Source: Granulosicoccus sp947495035 (GTDB lineage Bacteria; Pseudomonadota; Gammaproteobacteria; Granulosicoccales; Granulosicoccaceae). Taken from it: a DNA stretch of 64,000 nt. The stretch is taken from NCBI RefSeq assembly GCF_050589605.1, contig NZ_JBNGOO010000001.1; one strand, written 5' to 3'. A program made the translations under genes and the position numbers. The notes under the pieces are model-generated. The model ran no database searches. It was given only the letters and a program-made list of their open reading frames with translations, and had not been told where the DNA came from. Every line of letters starts with the position of its first letter. The first letter of the stretch is position 1. This document shows positions 9,058 to 18,198 of this stretch, piece after piece.

Positions 9058-10548
9058 CTAGTGCTTCATCATATCGTCAAGTGCGCCGGGTTTGTCGTGC
9101 ATACCCAGTTCATCGACGATGGTCTCGCTGGCTTCATTGAGTCCGATGATCTCGACTTCACTGCCTTCGCGCCGGAATTTCAGGACGACCATGTCCAGTG
9201 CCTGCACGCTGGAGATGTCCCAGATATGCGCCTGGCTGACGTCGATGATGACCTTTTCCACGGATTCCTTGAAGTCGAAGGAGGCTGTGAACTCGTCACT
9301 GGACGCAAAGAAGAGCTGACCCTCGACCAGATAGGTTCGGGTCTGTTCATCCTCACTCAGCGATGAGGTGACCCGGAAAATCTGCGAGATCTTCCAGGCG
9401 AAGAAGATGCCCGAGAACAGCACGCCAACCAGCACGCCGATGGCCAGGTTGTGCGTGGCCACCACGACGATGACGGTGGCCAGCATGACGATGGAGGAAC
9501 TGCGCGGATGGGTACGCAGATTCAGCAGGGATGACCAGCTGAAGGTACCGATGGATACCATGATCATGATGGCAACCAGTGCGGCCATGGGAATCAGCTT
9601 CACCCAGTCGCCGAGAAACACGATCATGATCAGCAGAAAGATACCGGCACAGAACGTGGACAGACGGCCGCGGCCACCGGATTTGACGTTGATGATGGAC
9701 TGCCCGATCATCGCACAACCTGCCATGCCTCCGATGAAGCCGGTTGCGGTATTGGCGATGCCCTGACCGATGCATTCACGGTTCTTGTCGCTGCGGGTAT
9801 CGGTGAGTTCGTCAACGATCGAGGCTGTCATCAGTGATTCGAGCAGGCCCACGGCTGCAACCGCCGCCGAGTAGGGCAGGATGATCTGCAGGGTCTCGAA
9901 GTTGAGTGGAATATCGGGTATCAGGAACACCGGCAGGGAGTCTGGCAGTTCACCCATGTCGCCAACATTGCGGATATCAAGACCCAGCACCAGGGTAATG
10001 ATGGTCAGAATTATGATGCAGACCAGCGGTGACGGTATTGTCTTGGTCAGCCGCGGGAAGAGATAGATGATGGCCAGACCGGCAGCAACCATGATGTAGG
10101 TCAGGTACGGTACATCGATCAATTCGGGTAGCTGCGCCATGAAGATCAGAATGGCCAGCGCGTTGACGAAGCCGGTCATGACCGAGCGCGACACGAATCG
10201 CATGACCATTCCCAGCTTCAGCAGGCCGGCAACGATCTGCAGAAGTCCGGCCAGTACGGTTGCTGCCAGCAGATACTGCAAGCCATAGTCCTTGACCAGG
10301 GTGACCATCAGTACGGCGGTGGCGGCCGTGGCGGCGGAAATCATGCCGGGTCTGCCTCCGGTGATGGCAACGATCACGGCTATTGAAAAGGAGGCATACA
10401 GGCCTACCTTCGGATCGACTCCGGCAATGATGGAAAAGGCAATTGCTTCGGGAATGAGTGCAAGGGCCACGACAAGTCCGGCAAGCACATCGGCCCGAAT
10501 ATTGCCAAACCATTCCTGTTGCCAATGAGATACGTAATCTGTTTTCAC
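9058..10548 (-). CDS. SulP-family anion transporter with STAS domain
   Basis: A 496-residue integral membrane protein of the SLC26/SulP family, which carries sulfate, bicarbonate or other anions. The N-terminal half shows VLAGLVVALALIPEAIAFSIIAGVDPKVGLYASF and a long series of hydrophobic helices. The C-terminal roughly 100 residues form a cytoplasmic STAS domain (DVSQAHIWDISSVQALD). The length is usual for the compact bacterial BicA/SulP group. Co-transcription with a universal stress protein gene is common for this group. Bicarbonate versus sulfate cannot be decided from sequence reading. Confidence 0.92.
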   Translation of the reverse strand: MKTDYVSHWQQEWFGNIRADVLAGLVVALALIPEAIAFSIIAGVDPKVGLYASFSIAVIVAITGGRPGMISAATAATAVLMVTLVKDYGLQYLLAATVLAGLLQIVAGLLKLGMVMRFVSRSVMTGFVNALAILIFMAQLPELIDVPYLTYIMVAAGLAIIYLFPRLTKTIPSPLVCIIILTIITLVLGLDIRNVGDMGELPDSLPVFLIPDIPLNFETLQIILPYSAAVAAVGLLESLMTASIVDELTDTRSDKNRECIGQGIANTATGFIGGMAGCAMIGQSIINVKSGGRGRLSTFCAGIFLLIMIVFLGDWVKLIPMAALVAIMIMVSIGTFSWSSLLNLRTHPRSSSIVMLATVIVVVATHNLAIGVLVGVLFSGIFFAWKISQIFRVTSSLSEDEQTRTYLVEGQLFFASSDEFTASFDFKESVEKVIIDVSQAHIWDISSVQALDMVVLKFRREGSEVEIIGLNEASETIVDELGMHDKPGALDDMMKH

Positions 10549-10958
10549 GATATGGATAGTATGTCGAAGCGAATGGGGGCCCGATTCAGCGCCTGCCGGG
10601 CAGGACTGTGACGCAGTACCATGTCATTGGAACAGGCAACAGGGCATAAATACGACCGATTGAAATCAGCTGGCGTATACTAACCGCTACTCGGTCCGCA
10701 TCGGGTCAGAAATTGGTAACGCACTGTAGACCAAACTGTCCTGTCGCAGTGAGACCTGAGAGAGATTTACCTTTGCCTGGCGGGTAACATGCCCTGTCCG
10801 CACGGGCCCTGAGAGGGGCTGGCATTCACGTGCCTGACTGCAGTCCTTGCCTCACACATCGTCTTTGACCAGCCGTGTTGTCAATACACTGGCATGAGCA
10901 GGCTGATTGCCGCAAGTCACGGAAAACAAAGAAGTAAAACCAAGGTGATAGTACAAAC
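10549..10958. other. 410-base divergent intergenic region
   Basis: It separates the minus-strand SulP operon from the plus-strand disordered-protein gene. A TATACT hexamer at 10676-10681 could be a -10 element for the plus-strand gene, but no good -35 sits 17 bases upstream. The second half (10749-10855) is a structured segment listed separately. If transcription starts near 10688 the leader is about 270 bases, unusually long. Confidence 0.4.
10749..10855 (+). ncRNA. Possible structured leader RNA of unknown class
   Basis: Three nested pairings can be drawn: an outer stem GTGAG (10749-10753) with CTCAC (10851-10855); ATGCC (10789-10793) with GGCAT (10821-10825); and a hairpin GCCCT-GAGA-GGGGC (10806-10819) closed by a GNRA-type loop. 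I could not match it to glycine, TPP, SAM, cobalamin or tetrahydrofolate riboswitches, nor to 6S RNA. It lies about 100 bases upstream of the disordered-protein start, so an autoregulatory leader is possible. The stems are short, so this is a weak call. Confidence 0.3.
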
Positions 10959-12293
10959 ATGACCAATAGCGAGTTGCCATCGGCACCATCGAATTCCGGC
11001 GGAGCGTCATCGGACAGTCAATCAGCCTCTTCACGTGAGAACGGCGGTCCATCCAGACCCAATCGCGGGGCACGTTCTCGTAACAGCAACGCTCGCGCCG
11101 AAGGCGGCAATCCGGGACGTAACCGCAAGAAACGCAGTGGTCGTTCGGGCAAGCGCGGTCGCTCCGGCGACAACGATGACATCGGCAATCGCATCGAGAA
11201 AGGCAATCGGGCGCTGAAACCACCCCGTGAACTCACCGAAGAGATGGACAATATCGGTAATCGAGCCCTGCCCGAGCCGGCTACCGAAATCGAATACGAA
11301 GATGACAACTTCGGCAATCGTGATCATTTCAACGTCAACAACCGTTTTCCGTCAGACAGCAATCTGATCGGCATGGAAGATCCCTATCAGGTGGGTAGTC
11401 TGGTTTACGGCAGCAATGGTCGCAACCAGGGCAATCGCAACAAGCAGGGGCGCGGTAATCAGAAGCGTCGCCAGCCCGGTCAGAATCAGGCACGTGCCCA
11501 GGGGCAGGGACGTAGTGCCCAGGGTCGCCAGCAGACACGCAATGGGCAGGGTCGCAATGCCAACCGTGCACAGTCCGATGAGGCGCAGAACAACGGCCAG
11601 AACAACGGCCAGAACGGTGCGCAGAATGGCCGCGGCGGACGTAACCAGAATCGCAACAAGAACCGCAATCAGTCGCGCAACCAGAATCGCACTCCGCAGA
11701 AAGCCGAGCAAGCGGCAGGTCAGACAGAGCACGATGCTGCCACGCCAGCCATCGCAGCCGACAAGCCGGTGTCGGTGATCAACGGCGATGCTCAACAGAA
11801 ACTACCACTGGATCAGCCCGCCGCCCGGGATTCGCAGCCGGTAGCCAGTGAATCGTCTCCTGCGGCCGCCGGAGCTGAGGCGTCCACGCCTGCACCGGCC
11901 ACCGCGGATGCCGCTTCCTCGCCAGCAAGTGACAAGGCGGACGCAGCGCCAGTCAGAAAGCCTCGTGCACCACGAAAGCCCAGGGCAGCCACCGAGAACG
12001 AGGCGCAGAGTGCGGCCTCGGAACCGGCTGAGCCAAAGGTGACAAGGACGAGAGCGAAGACCACGGCAGTGCGCAAACCGCGCGCCAGTGCGGCCGCCAA
12101 GTCGGCGGACGCAGCTGTTGAGGGGGCAGCCGAAACCGAGAAAAAGCCCAGAGCAGCAGCCAAGCGCGCGCCAAGGAAAAGTGCCGGTGCCGCCAGTGAC
12201 GCTGCCGGTGAAGCAGCGGCAGATGCGCCAGCCAAACCCAAGCGCGCCCCACGTGCCAGCAAACCCAAGGCGGCACCACCGGCCGAGGATTGA
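10959..12293 (+). CDS. Low-complexity, intrinsically disordered basic protein, probably nucleic-acid binding
   Basis: A 444-residue protein with no recognisable folded domain. Residues 1-75 are Ser/Gly/Arg/Asn-rich. A mid-section repeats a GNR motif inside acidic context (DDIGNR, EKGNR, DNIGNR, DNFGNR). A Gln/Asn/Arg/Gly-rich tract (about 150-250) resembles RNA-binding RGG/QN regions. The last third is Ala/Lys/Pro-rich with repeated KPRA/RAPRK units, like histone H1-like or AlgP-type tails. The start at 10959 has AAGGTGAT upstream. Codon use is like its neighbours, so it is a real gene. RNA or DNA binding is inferred from composition only. Confidence 0.75.
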   Translation: MTNSELPSAPSNSGGASSDSQSASSRENGGPSRPNRGARSRNSNARAEGGNPGRNRKKRSGRSGKRGRSGDNDDIGNRIEKGNRALKPPRELTEEMDNIGNRALPEPATEIEYEDDNFGNRDHFNVNNRFPSDSNLIGMEDPYQVGSLVYGSNGRNQGNRNKQGRGNQKRRQPGQNQARAQGQGRSAQGRQQTRNGQGRNANRAQSDEAQNNGQNNGQNGAQNGRGGRNQNRNKNRNQSRNQNRTPQKAEQAAGQTEHDAATPAIAADKPVSVINGDAQQKLPLDQPAARDSQPVASESSPAAAGAEASTPAPATADAASSPASDKADAAPVRKPRAPRKPRAATENEAQSAASEPAEPKVTRTRAKTTAVRKPRASAAAKSADAAVEGAAETEKKPRAAAKRAPRKSAGAASDAAGEAAADAPAKPKRAPRASKPKAAPPAED

Positions 12294-12318
12294 ATCGCTG
12301 GGAAAATTCGGCAATGAG

Positions 12319-12349
12319 CTTGCGGGCAGTCGGATGTACTGCCCGCAGA
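12319..12349. terminator. Bidirectional hairpin between convergent genes
   Basis: A perfect 10-bp inverted repeat, TGCGGGCAGT (12321-12330) with ACTGCCCGCA (12338-12347) and a seven-base loop, lies in the 70-base gap between the convergent disordered-protein and ETF-QO genes. A CTTTTA stretch follows 13 bases later on the plus strand. The location suits termination from both sides. Confidence 0.55.
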
Positions 12350-12363
12350 GCGTGACGTCGCTT

Positions 12364-14022
12364 TTACATGTTCGGGTAGTTGGGACCGCCGCCACCCTCG
12401 GGGACGACCCAGGTGATGTTCTGGCTGGGATCCTTGATATCGCAGGTCTTGCAGTGAATGCAGTTCTGCGCGTTGATCACGAAGTTTGGTTCGTCTTCCT
12501 TGACCACCACCTCGTACACGCCTACCGGACAATAGCGCTGGGCGGGTTCGGCATACTTGGGCAGATTGACCTGAATCGGGATGGTCGGATCGCTCAGTTG
12601 CAGATGAACCGGCTGGTTCTCTTCATGGTTGGTGTTCGACATGAAGACCGATGAAGGTTTGTCGAAGGTGATCTTGCCATCGGGTTTCGGGTAGTCGGGG
12701 GCATTGCAGCTGTCGGCCGGCTTCAGGCAGGCGTGATCCGGCACCTCATCGCGGAAGTTGAAGGGCAGTTTGCCGCCGAAGAAGTTCTGGTCGATGTAGT
12801 TGTAGGCGCCTCCCAGGTACATGCCGAACTTGTGCATGGCTGGCCCCCAGTTGCGCGAATTCTTCAATTCCTCGCCGGCCCAACTGGCCAGAAAGGCGTC
12901 ATCGTATTCGCTCAACTCTCGTCCTTCATCACCATTGGCCAGAGCCGCAGCGATGGTTTCGGCAGCCACCATGCCGGATTTCATGGCGGTATGCGTGCCC
13001 TTGATCTTGGCAAAGTTGAGTGTGCCGGCGTCGCAACCGATCATCAGTGCGCCTGGCATGCTCATGCGTGGCAGAGAATTGAGTCCGCCCTTGGCAATGG
13101 CGCGTGCACCGTAGCAGATACGTTCGCCACCTTCGAGTACGTCGCGAACCACCGGGTGATTCTTGAATCGCTGGAACTCCTCGAAGGTGCTCAGATGGGG
13201 GTTGGAGTAATTCAGGTCGATGATCAGACCGACCACCACCTGATTGTCTTCCAGGTGGTACAGGAAACCACCCCCGGTGGTGCCGGTTTCGGACAGAGGC
13301 CAACCGGCACCATGGACCACAACCCCCGGGTCGTGTTTTGCCGGGTCAATCTGCCACAGCTCCTTCAGACCGATACCGTAGTGCTGGGGCGAGCGGCCTT
13401 CATCGAGTCCGAACTGGTTGATGAGCTGTTTGCCCAGATGGCCGCGACAGCCTTCGGCAAATACGGTGTACTTGGCATGCAGTTCCATGCCGCGTTCAAA
13501 ACCGTCTTTCGGGCTGCCATCAGCGCCGACGCCCATGTCACCGGTGGCGATACCCTTGATGCGTCCGTCTTCGTGATACAGGATCTCGGCAGCTGCAAAT
13601 CCGGGAAAGATCTCGACGCCCAGCGCTTCTGCCTGTTCCGCCAGCCAGCGCGTCAGATTGCCAAGGCTGGCGACATAGTTGCCATCGTTGTGCATCGTCT
13701 TGGGTGAGAGGAAATGCGGCATCTTCAGGGAACCACTGGCACTGGTGAAGAACAGGATGTCATCGCGCGTCACGGCGGTTTTCAATGGCGCATTGTTTTC
13801 CTTCCAGTCGGGAAACAGCTCGTTCAATGCGCGCGGCTCGATCACGGCCCCGGACAATATGTGAGCACCGACTTCGGAGCCCTTTTCCAGCACGACAACG
13901 CTGATCTCCTGCTCCTTTTCCTGAGCAATCTGCATCAGTCTGCAGGCAGTGGCCAACCCCGCAGGGCCGGCGCCAACCACCACGACATCGAACTCCATCG
14001 ACTCTCTTTCTTCTGTACTCAT
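12364..14022 (-). CDS. etfD: Electron transfer flavoprotein-ubiquinone oxidoreductase
   Basis: A 552-residue membrane-associated enzyme that takes electrons from ETF (fed by acyl-CoA and dimethylglycine/sarcosine dehydrogenases) to ubiquinone. The N-terminal FAD motif is VVVVGAGPAGLATACRL. The C-terminus carries the 4Fe-4S ligands CPVGVYEV and CIHCKTC, followed by the very typical ending ITWVVPEGGGGPNYPNM. The length matches the family (about 550). The ETF alpha and beta subunit genes are not in this window. It lies 114 bases downstream of the metallo-hydrolase gene on the same strand and may be transcribed separately. Confidence 0.96.
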   Translation of the reverse strand: MSTEERESMEFDVVVVGAGPAGLATACRLMQIAQEKEQEISVVVLEKGSEVGAHILSGAVIEPRALNELFPDWKENNAPLKTAVTRDDILFFTSASGSLKMPHFLSPKTMHNDGNYVASLGNLTRWLAEQAEALGVEIFPGFAAAEILYHEDGRIKGIATGDMGVGADGSPKDGFERGMELHAKYTVFAEGCRGHLGKQLINQFGLDEGRSPQHYGIGLKELWQIDPAKHDPGVVVHGAGWPLSETGTTGGGFLYHLEDNQVVVGLIIDLNYSNPHLSTFEEFQRFKNHPVVRDVLEGGERICYGARAIAKGGLNSLPRMSMPGALMIGCDAGTLNFAKIKGTHTAMKSGMVAAETIAAALANGDEGRELSEYDDAFLASWAGEELKNSRNWGPAMHKFGMYLGGAYNYIDQNFFGGKLPFNFRDEVPDHACLKPADSCNAPDYPKPDGKITFDKPSSVFMSNTNHEENQPVHLQLSDPTIPIQVNLPKYAEPAQRYCPVGVYEVVVKEDEPNFVINAQNCIHCKTCDIKDPSQNITWVVPEGGGGPNYPNM

Positions 14023-14136
14023 CTTGTGCGGATCTCACTGCTGATCGGTGGGTGGGCCGCCTGGCCCGTGTTTTTCAGTTGATGTTCCGGATTCAGCCCG
14101 TCTTGCGGCTGGCAGAAACCGTAACAGAACGAACAA

Positions 14137-15549
14137 TCATTGGCCAAATTTATCCAGCGCCAGCAAATCTGTCGACTTGCCACGGGATGCAGGGATGGCA
14201 CGAGCACCCAGCTCATCACTCAGCCGAGCCGCCAGAGCCTGCATGGCGCGGCTCTCTCCATGCACCAGCAACACCGGAGGTCGATCCGTGAAACCGGCAT
14301 ACCAGTCCAGCATGCCCTGCTGGTCGGCATGGGCAGACAGGCCGCCAATGGTATGGATGGTGGCACGAACGGCGATCTTTTCCCCCCATATCTTGACGGT
14401 CGGCTTGCCATCGACCAATTGGCGGCCGAGGGTTCCGGGAGCTTGATATCCGGCAATGATGACATGGGCATCGCGGCGCCACAGATTGTGTTTCAGGTGG
14501 TGAATGATGCGTCCCCCGGTACACATGCCACTGCCGGCGATCACGATGGCACCGGATTCCATCTTGTTGATGGCGCGGGATTCCGCGGCGGACTGGGAGA
14601 ATGACAGATTGGGCATGGACAACAGGGGGCCGTGCTTCTTGTAGAAGGCGGCAGCCTCTTCGTCATACAGGCTGACGTGGCGCAGATAGACATCGCTGGC
14701 ACGGATCGCCATGGGGCTGTCCAGAAAGATCTTCCAGCGATCCAGCCCCCATTCGTCGAAGTAGCGGGCCATGGTGTACAGAATCATCTGGCTGCGGCCG
14801 ACGGAGAAGGCCGGTATCAGGATATTGCCGCGGGCGCTGCTCAGTGCGCTGGCGATCTCCTGGACCTCCAGCAGGGTTTCCGACCAGTCCCTGTGCAGGC
14901 GATTGCCGTAGGTGCTCTCCATCAGTATCAGATCCGCCTTCTTCAGGCAGGTGAAGTCTTTCAGAATGGGTGAACCGCGGTGCCCCAGATCACCACTGAA
15001 TACCACGACACGAGACTCATCGCCTTCCACCAGAGTGATCTCGACGATAGAGGAACCGAGAATGTGGCCGGCATCGTACAGTCGAATGCTGACGCCCGGT
15101 GCCACCTTGACCGAGGTGTCATAGGGTGTCGCGACCAGCTTGTCGAGTGTTTCTTCGACATCCTTCTGGTCATACAGTGGTGTCAACAGAGGCTTGCCGG
15201 CACGTTTGCGCTTGCGATTGCGAAATTCCACATCTCTGGCATTGAGGTTGGCCGAGTCCTTCAGCAGGATCTGCACAAGATCGCAACTGGCAGCGTGGCT
15301 GTGTATGCGGCCATTGAACCCCTGATCGATCAGCATGGGCAGTCGGCCGCAATGATCGATATGGGCGTGACTCAGGACAACCGCATCGAGGGTGGACGGG
15401 TCGAAGGGGAAGGGGTCATGGTTTCGCAATTCATCCTTGCGGCTACCCTGAATCAGGCCGCAGTCGAACAGAACACGTGATTCACCGACTTCAATGAGGT
15501 GGCAGGAGCCGGTGACTTCCTCGGCGGCACCGTAACTTGTCAATTTCAT
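14137..15549 (-). CDS. Beta-CASP metallo-beta-lactamase-fold RNA hydrolase
   Basis: A 470-residue protein of the RNA-processing (CPSF73/YSH1-like) branch of the MBL superfamily. The zinc motif HAHIDH is at residues 61-66 with further ligands in SGDLGHRG. The beta-CASP and C-terminal MBL parts include LMESTYGNRLH and GLSAHADQ. These enzymes act as endo- or exonucleases on RNA. ATG at 15549 was chosen because the protein then begins MKLTSYGAAEEVTGS, the usual N-terminus of the family; the frame upstream overlaps the divergent rlmKL leader and has no domain. Confidence 0.9.
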   Translation of the reverse strand: MKLTSYGAAEEVTGSCHLIEVGESRVLFDCGLIQGSRKDELRNHDPFPFDPSTLDAVVLSHAHIDHCGRLPMLIDQGFNGRIHSHAASCDLVQILLKDSANLNARDVEFRNRKRKRAGKPLLTPLYDQKDVEETLDKLVATPYDTSVKVAPGVSIRLYDAGHILGSSIVEITLVEGDESRVVVFSGDLGHRGSPILKDFTCLKKADLILMESTYGNRLHRDWSETLLEVQEIASALSSARGNILIPAFSVGRSQMILYTMARYFDEWGLDRWKIFLDSPMAIRASDVYLRHVSLYDEEAAAFYKKHGPLLSMPNLSFSQSAAESRAINKMESGAIVIAGSGMCTGGRIIHHLKHNLWRRDAHVIIAGYQAPGTLGRQLVDGKPTVKIWGEKIAVRATIHTIGGLSAHADQQGMLDWYAGFTDRPPVLLVHGESRAMQALAARLSDELGARAIPASRGKSTDLLALDKFGQ

Positions 15550-15707
15550 GGCGTTTCTTGAGCCGCCGGGATCATCGCGGCATCCGTTTCCCCGTATACA
15601 ATGTCTATTGTATCGAAGTACATCTGTCCAGCCTTGACTGGGTGCATGGCGGCTCGCAGCTTTTACAGGCTGTGTTGCCGGTATCTGCATGCAGGCGGCC
15701 AGACAGG

Positions 15708-18101
15708 ATGTCACATGAATGTCTCTGTTTCCAACCGGGTCCCATCGTCTTGCCGAATTCCTTCTCTTCATCCGATCTGAGCGCAACCCTGCGTCATGCC
15801 GAGCTGTATGCCACCTGTGGCAGCGGGCTTGAACACCTGCTGGCAGACGAACTGCGTGAACTTGGGCTGGAGCACGTCCAGAGTGCCGGTGCTGGCGTGC
15901 GTTTCAGCGGCGGACTTGCGGCCGGCTACAAGGCCTGCCTGTGGAGTCGCGTGGCCAATCGCGTGCTGATTCCGATTCATCAGGGAGCGGCGGCCACTCC
16001 GGAAGCGCTCTATGAGCTGGTACAGGAAATCGACTGGAGCCTGCATGTCGATGTTGACGGCTCGCTGGCCGTGGATTTCTTCACCGCCAAGTCGGCCATT
16101 ACGCATTCGCAATATGGCGCCTTGAAAGTCAAGGATGCCGTGGTGGACCAGTTCCGGGAGTCCAGCGGCCGACGTCCGGACGTCGATCGCGATACACCGG
16201 ACCTGCGCATCAACGTCTATCTGTTCCGTGACAAGGCGCGAATCGCCATCGACCTGTCCGGCAGCAGTCTGCACCGGCGGGGTTATCGTGATGCCGGCGG
16301 CCTGGCGCCGTTGAAGGAAAATCTGGCCGCTGCGCTGTTGCTGGCAGCGGGCTGGCCGGCAGCGCTTGAACAGGGTCAGCCTCTGGCCGACCCCATGTGT
16401 GGCTCCGGCACCTTGCTGATCGAAGCTGCCATGATGGCTTGCAGGCAGGCACCGGGTCTGCTGCGCGATTATTTCGGATTCATGGGCTGGAAGGGACATG
16501 ATGAGGCGCTCTGGCAGGATATCCTGCTCGAGGCTCGGCAGGCGGTGCGACCCTCTCCCGTGGCCATCTGCGGCAGTGACCATGACAGGCGCGCCATCGA
16601 CAACTGTCGCCAGAATCTGCAGAACGCCGGATTGGCGGATGTGGTCAGCCTTGACGTGGCCTCGGTGTCTGACCGACGCCCGCCGTTGCTGGATGATGCA
16701 CCGGAAGGTCTGCTGATCAGCAACCCGCCCTATGGCGAACGTCTGGCCGGCGATGCCCGCTTCTATGCCGATCTGGGTTCCAGTCTGAGTCGCGAGTACG
16801 CCGGGTGGCAGTGCGCCCTGTTCACCGCGGAAGCTGCACCGCATGCGCGGGCACGCCTGCCCTTGTCAAAGACCCTGAAGGCGACCAATGGTGGTATCGA
16901 CTGTGTGCTGCTGACGGGGGAGATTCCCCGGGCGGGCAAGGCCCGACTGCCGGTGGCGTCACACGCTGCCGAGGGGCAGGACGGTATGCCTGGTGCTGCG
17001 GAAACCGGCGCAGGGCTCGCACCCGCCGGGTCCTCTGCCGATATGTCAGCCGACAGCGAGGCTGACAGTGATTCGCCTCACCCGCAGGCGTCACTCTACC
17101 GAGGACCGCGTGAGGCGCTGGAGGTGGATGCCACGCCGTTCGCCAATCGCCTGAAGAAGAACCTGCGGGCGCTCAAGGGCTGGAAGAAACAGTCGGGTGT
17201 GAAGGCCTATCGGGTCTACGATTCCGACCTGCCGGAGTTCGCCGTCGCCATCGATCTGTTCGAATCCGAGCAGCTGCATTGTGTGGTGCAGGAGTATCAG
17301 GCGCCGTCGACGGTCAACCGGGCGATGGCAGAAGCGCGACTCGAGGCTCTGATGGCTGTTCTGCCGGAAACACTGAATGTGGAATCCGATTGCGTGCACC
17401 TGAAAGTGCGGGAAGTGAAGAGCGGTACGCAACAGTATGAGAAGTTGCAGTCTGCCTCGTCCAGCGTTTCCCTGGTGGAAGAGTTCGGCGCGCAACTCGA
17501 GGTCAATTTCACCGACTACCTGGATACCGGTCTGTTTCTCGATCACCGGCCTGTGCGGCGATACATCTGGAAGAACAGTCAGGGCAAGCGCTTTCTCAAC
17601 CTGTTTGCCTATACGGCAACGGCGACGGTTGCCTCGGTCATGGGTGGCGCTTCCAGCAGTGTGTCGGTGGATACCTCGAATCGCTATTGCCAGTGGGCCA
17701 TGCGAAATCTGGATCGCAACGGCGCGGCTCAGCAATTGCACGAAGTGGTGCGGCAGGATGTGATCAGCTGGCTGGAGCATGCGTCGGTGGGTATTCGTGA
17801 AGAGGCGCTGTTCGATCTGATTCTGCTGGACCCACCAACCTTCTCCAACTCCAGTGCAGTCGAGGATGACTGGAATGTGCAGCGCGATCACGTCAGCGCC
17901 ATCGATGCCTGTCTGAAGTTGCTGGCACCGGGCGGAACCCTGATATTTTCAAACAACTATCGGCGTTTCAAGCTGTCACCGGAACTGACCGAGGATGACA
18001 CAAGGGGTATCCGGGTGGAGGAGCGCAACAGCTGGTCCATCGATCGGGATTTTCAACGCAACCCGCGCATTCATCAGTGCTGGTTCATCCATAAACCATA
18101 G
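15708..18101 (+). CDS. rlmL: Bifunctional 23S rRNA methyltransferase RlmKL
   Basis: About 797 residues. It methylates G2445 (N2, RlmL half) and G2069 (N7, RlmK half) of 23S rRNA. An N-terminal ferredoxin-like/THUMP region leads to the RlmL methyltransferase with DPMCGSGTLLIEAAMMA and NPPYGERL. The RlmK half has DYLDTGLFLDHRPVRR, FLNLFAYTATATVASV and LLDPPTFSNSS. It is nearly 100 residues longer than the E. coli protein, mainly through a low-complexity linker (about residues 411-465) between the halves. The ATG at 15708 is the best available; TTG at 15750 would trim 14 residues. Confidence 0.95.
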   Translation: MSHECLCFQPGPIVLPNSFSSSDLSATLRHAELYATCGSGLEHLLADELRELGLEHVQSAGAGVRFSGGLAAGYKACLWSRVANRVLIPIHQGAAATPEALYELVQEIDWSLHVDVDGSLAVDFFTAKSAITHSQYGALKVKDAVVDQFRESSGRRPDVDRDTPDLRINVYLFRDKARIAIDLSGSSLHRRGYRDAGGLAPLKENLAAALLLAAGWPAALEQGQPLADPMCGSGTLLIEAAMMACRQAPGLLRDYFGFMGWKGHDEALWQDILLEARQAVRPSPVAICGSDHDRRAIDNCRQNLQNAGLADVVSLDVASVSDRRPPLLDDAPEGLLISNPPYGERLAGDARFYADLGSSLSREYAGWQCALFTAEAAPHARARLPLSKTLKATNGGIDCVLLTGEIPRAGKARLPVASHAAEGQDGMPGAAETGAGLAPAGSSADMSADSEADSDSPHPQASLYRGPREALEVDATPFANRLKKNLRALKGWKKQSGVKAYRVYDSDLPEFAVAIDLFESEQLHCVVQEYQAPSTVNRAMAEARLEALMAVLPETLNVESDCVHLKVREVKSGTQQYEKLQSASSSVSLVEEFGAQLEVNFTDYLDTGLFLDHRPVRRYIWKNSQGKRFLNLFAYTATATVASVMGGASSSVSVDTSNRYCQWAMRNLDRNGAAQQLHEVVRQDVISWLEHASVGIREEALFDLILLDPPTFSNSSAVEDDWNVQRDHVSAIDACLKLLAPGGTLIFSNNYRRFKLSPELTEDDTRGIRVEERNSWSIDRDFQRNPRIHQCWFIHKP

Positions 18102-18198
18102 TTTCAGGGCGCGTCCGCTCAGGTGCTGACCATCCCGCAGGGGATGCATGCTGCCGGACGGCTGCGGCTATTCAGACAATACAAGACAGGGGATAAGT

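Noticed and set aside
10774..10783. TGCCTGGCGG, identical to the start of E. coli 5S rRNA
   Set aside because: The following sequence does not match 5S rRNA at all and there is no rRNA operon nearby; the match is ten bases by chance.
17260..17275. GTTCGAATCC, a tRNA T-arm-like string (also near 52080)
   Set aside because: Both copies lie inside well-supported coding sequence and no acceptor stem or anticodon arm can be drawn around them. No tRNA gene was found in the window.
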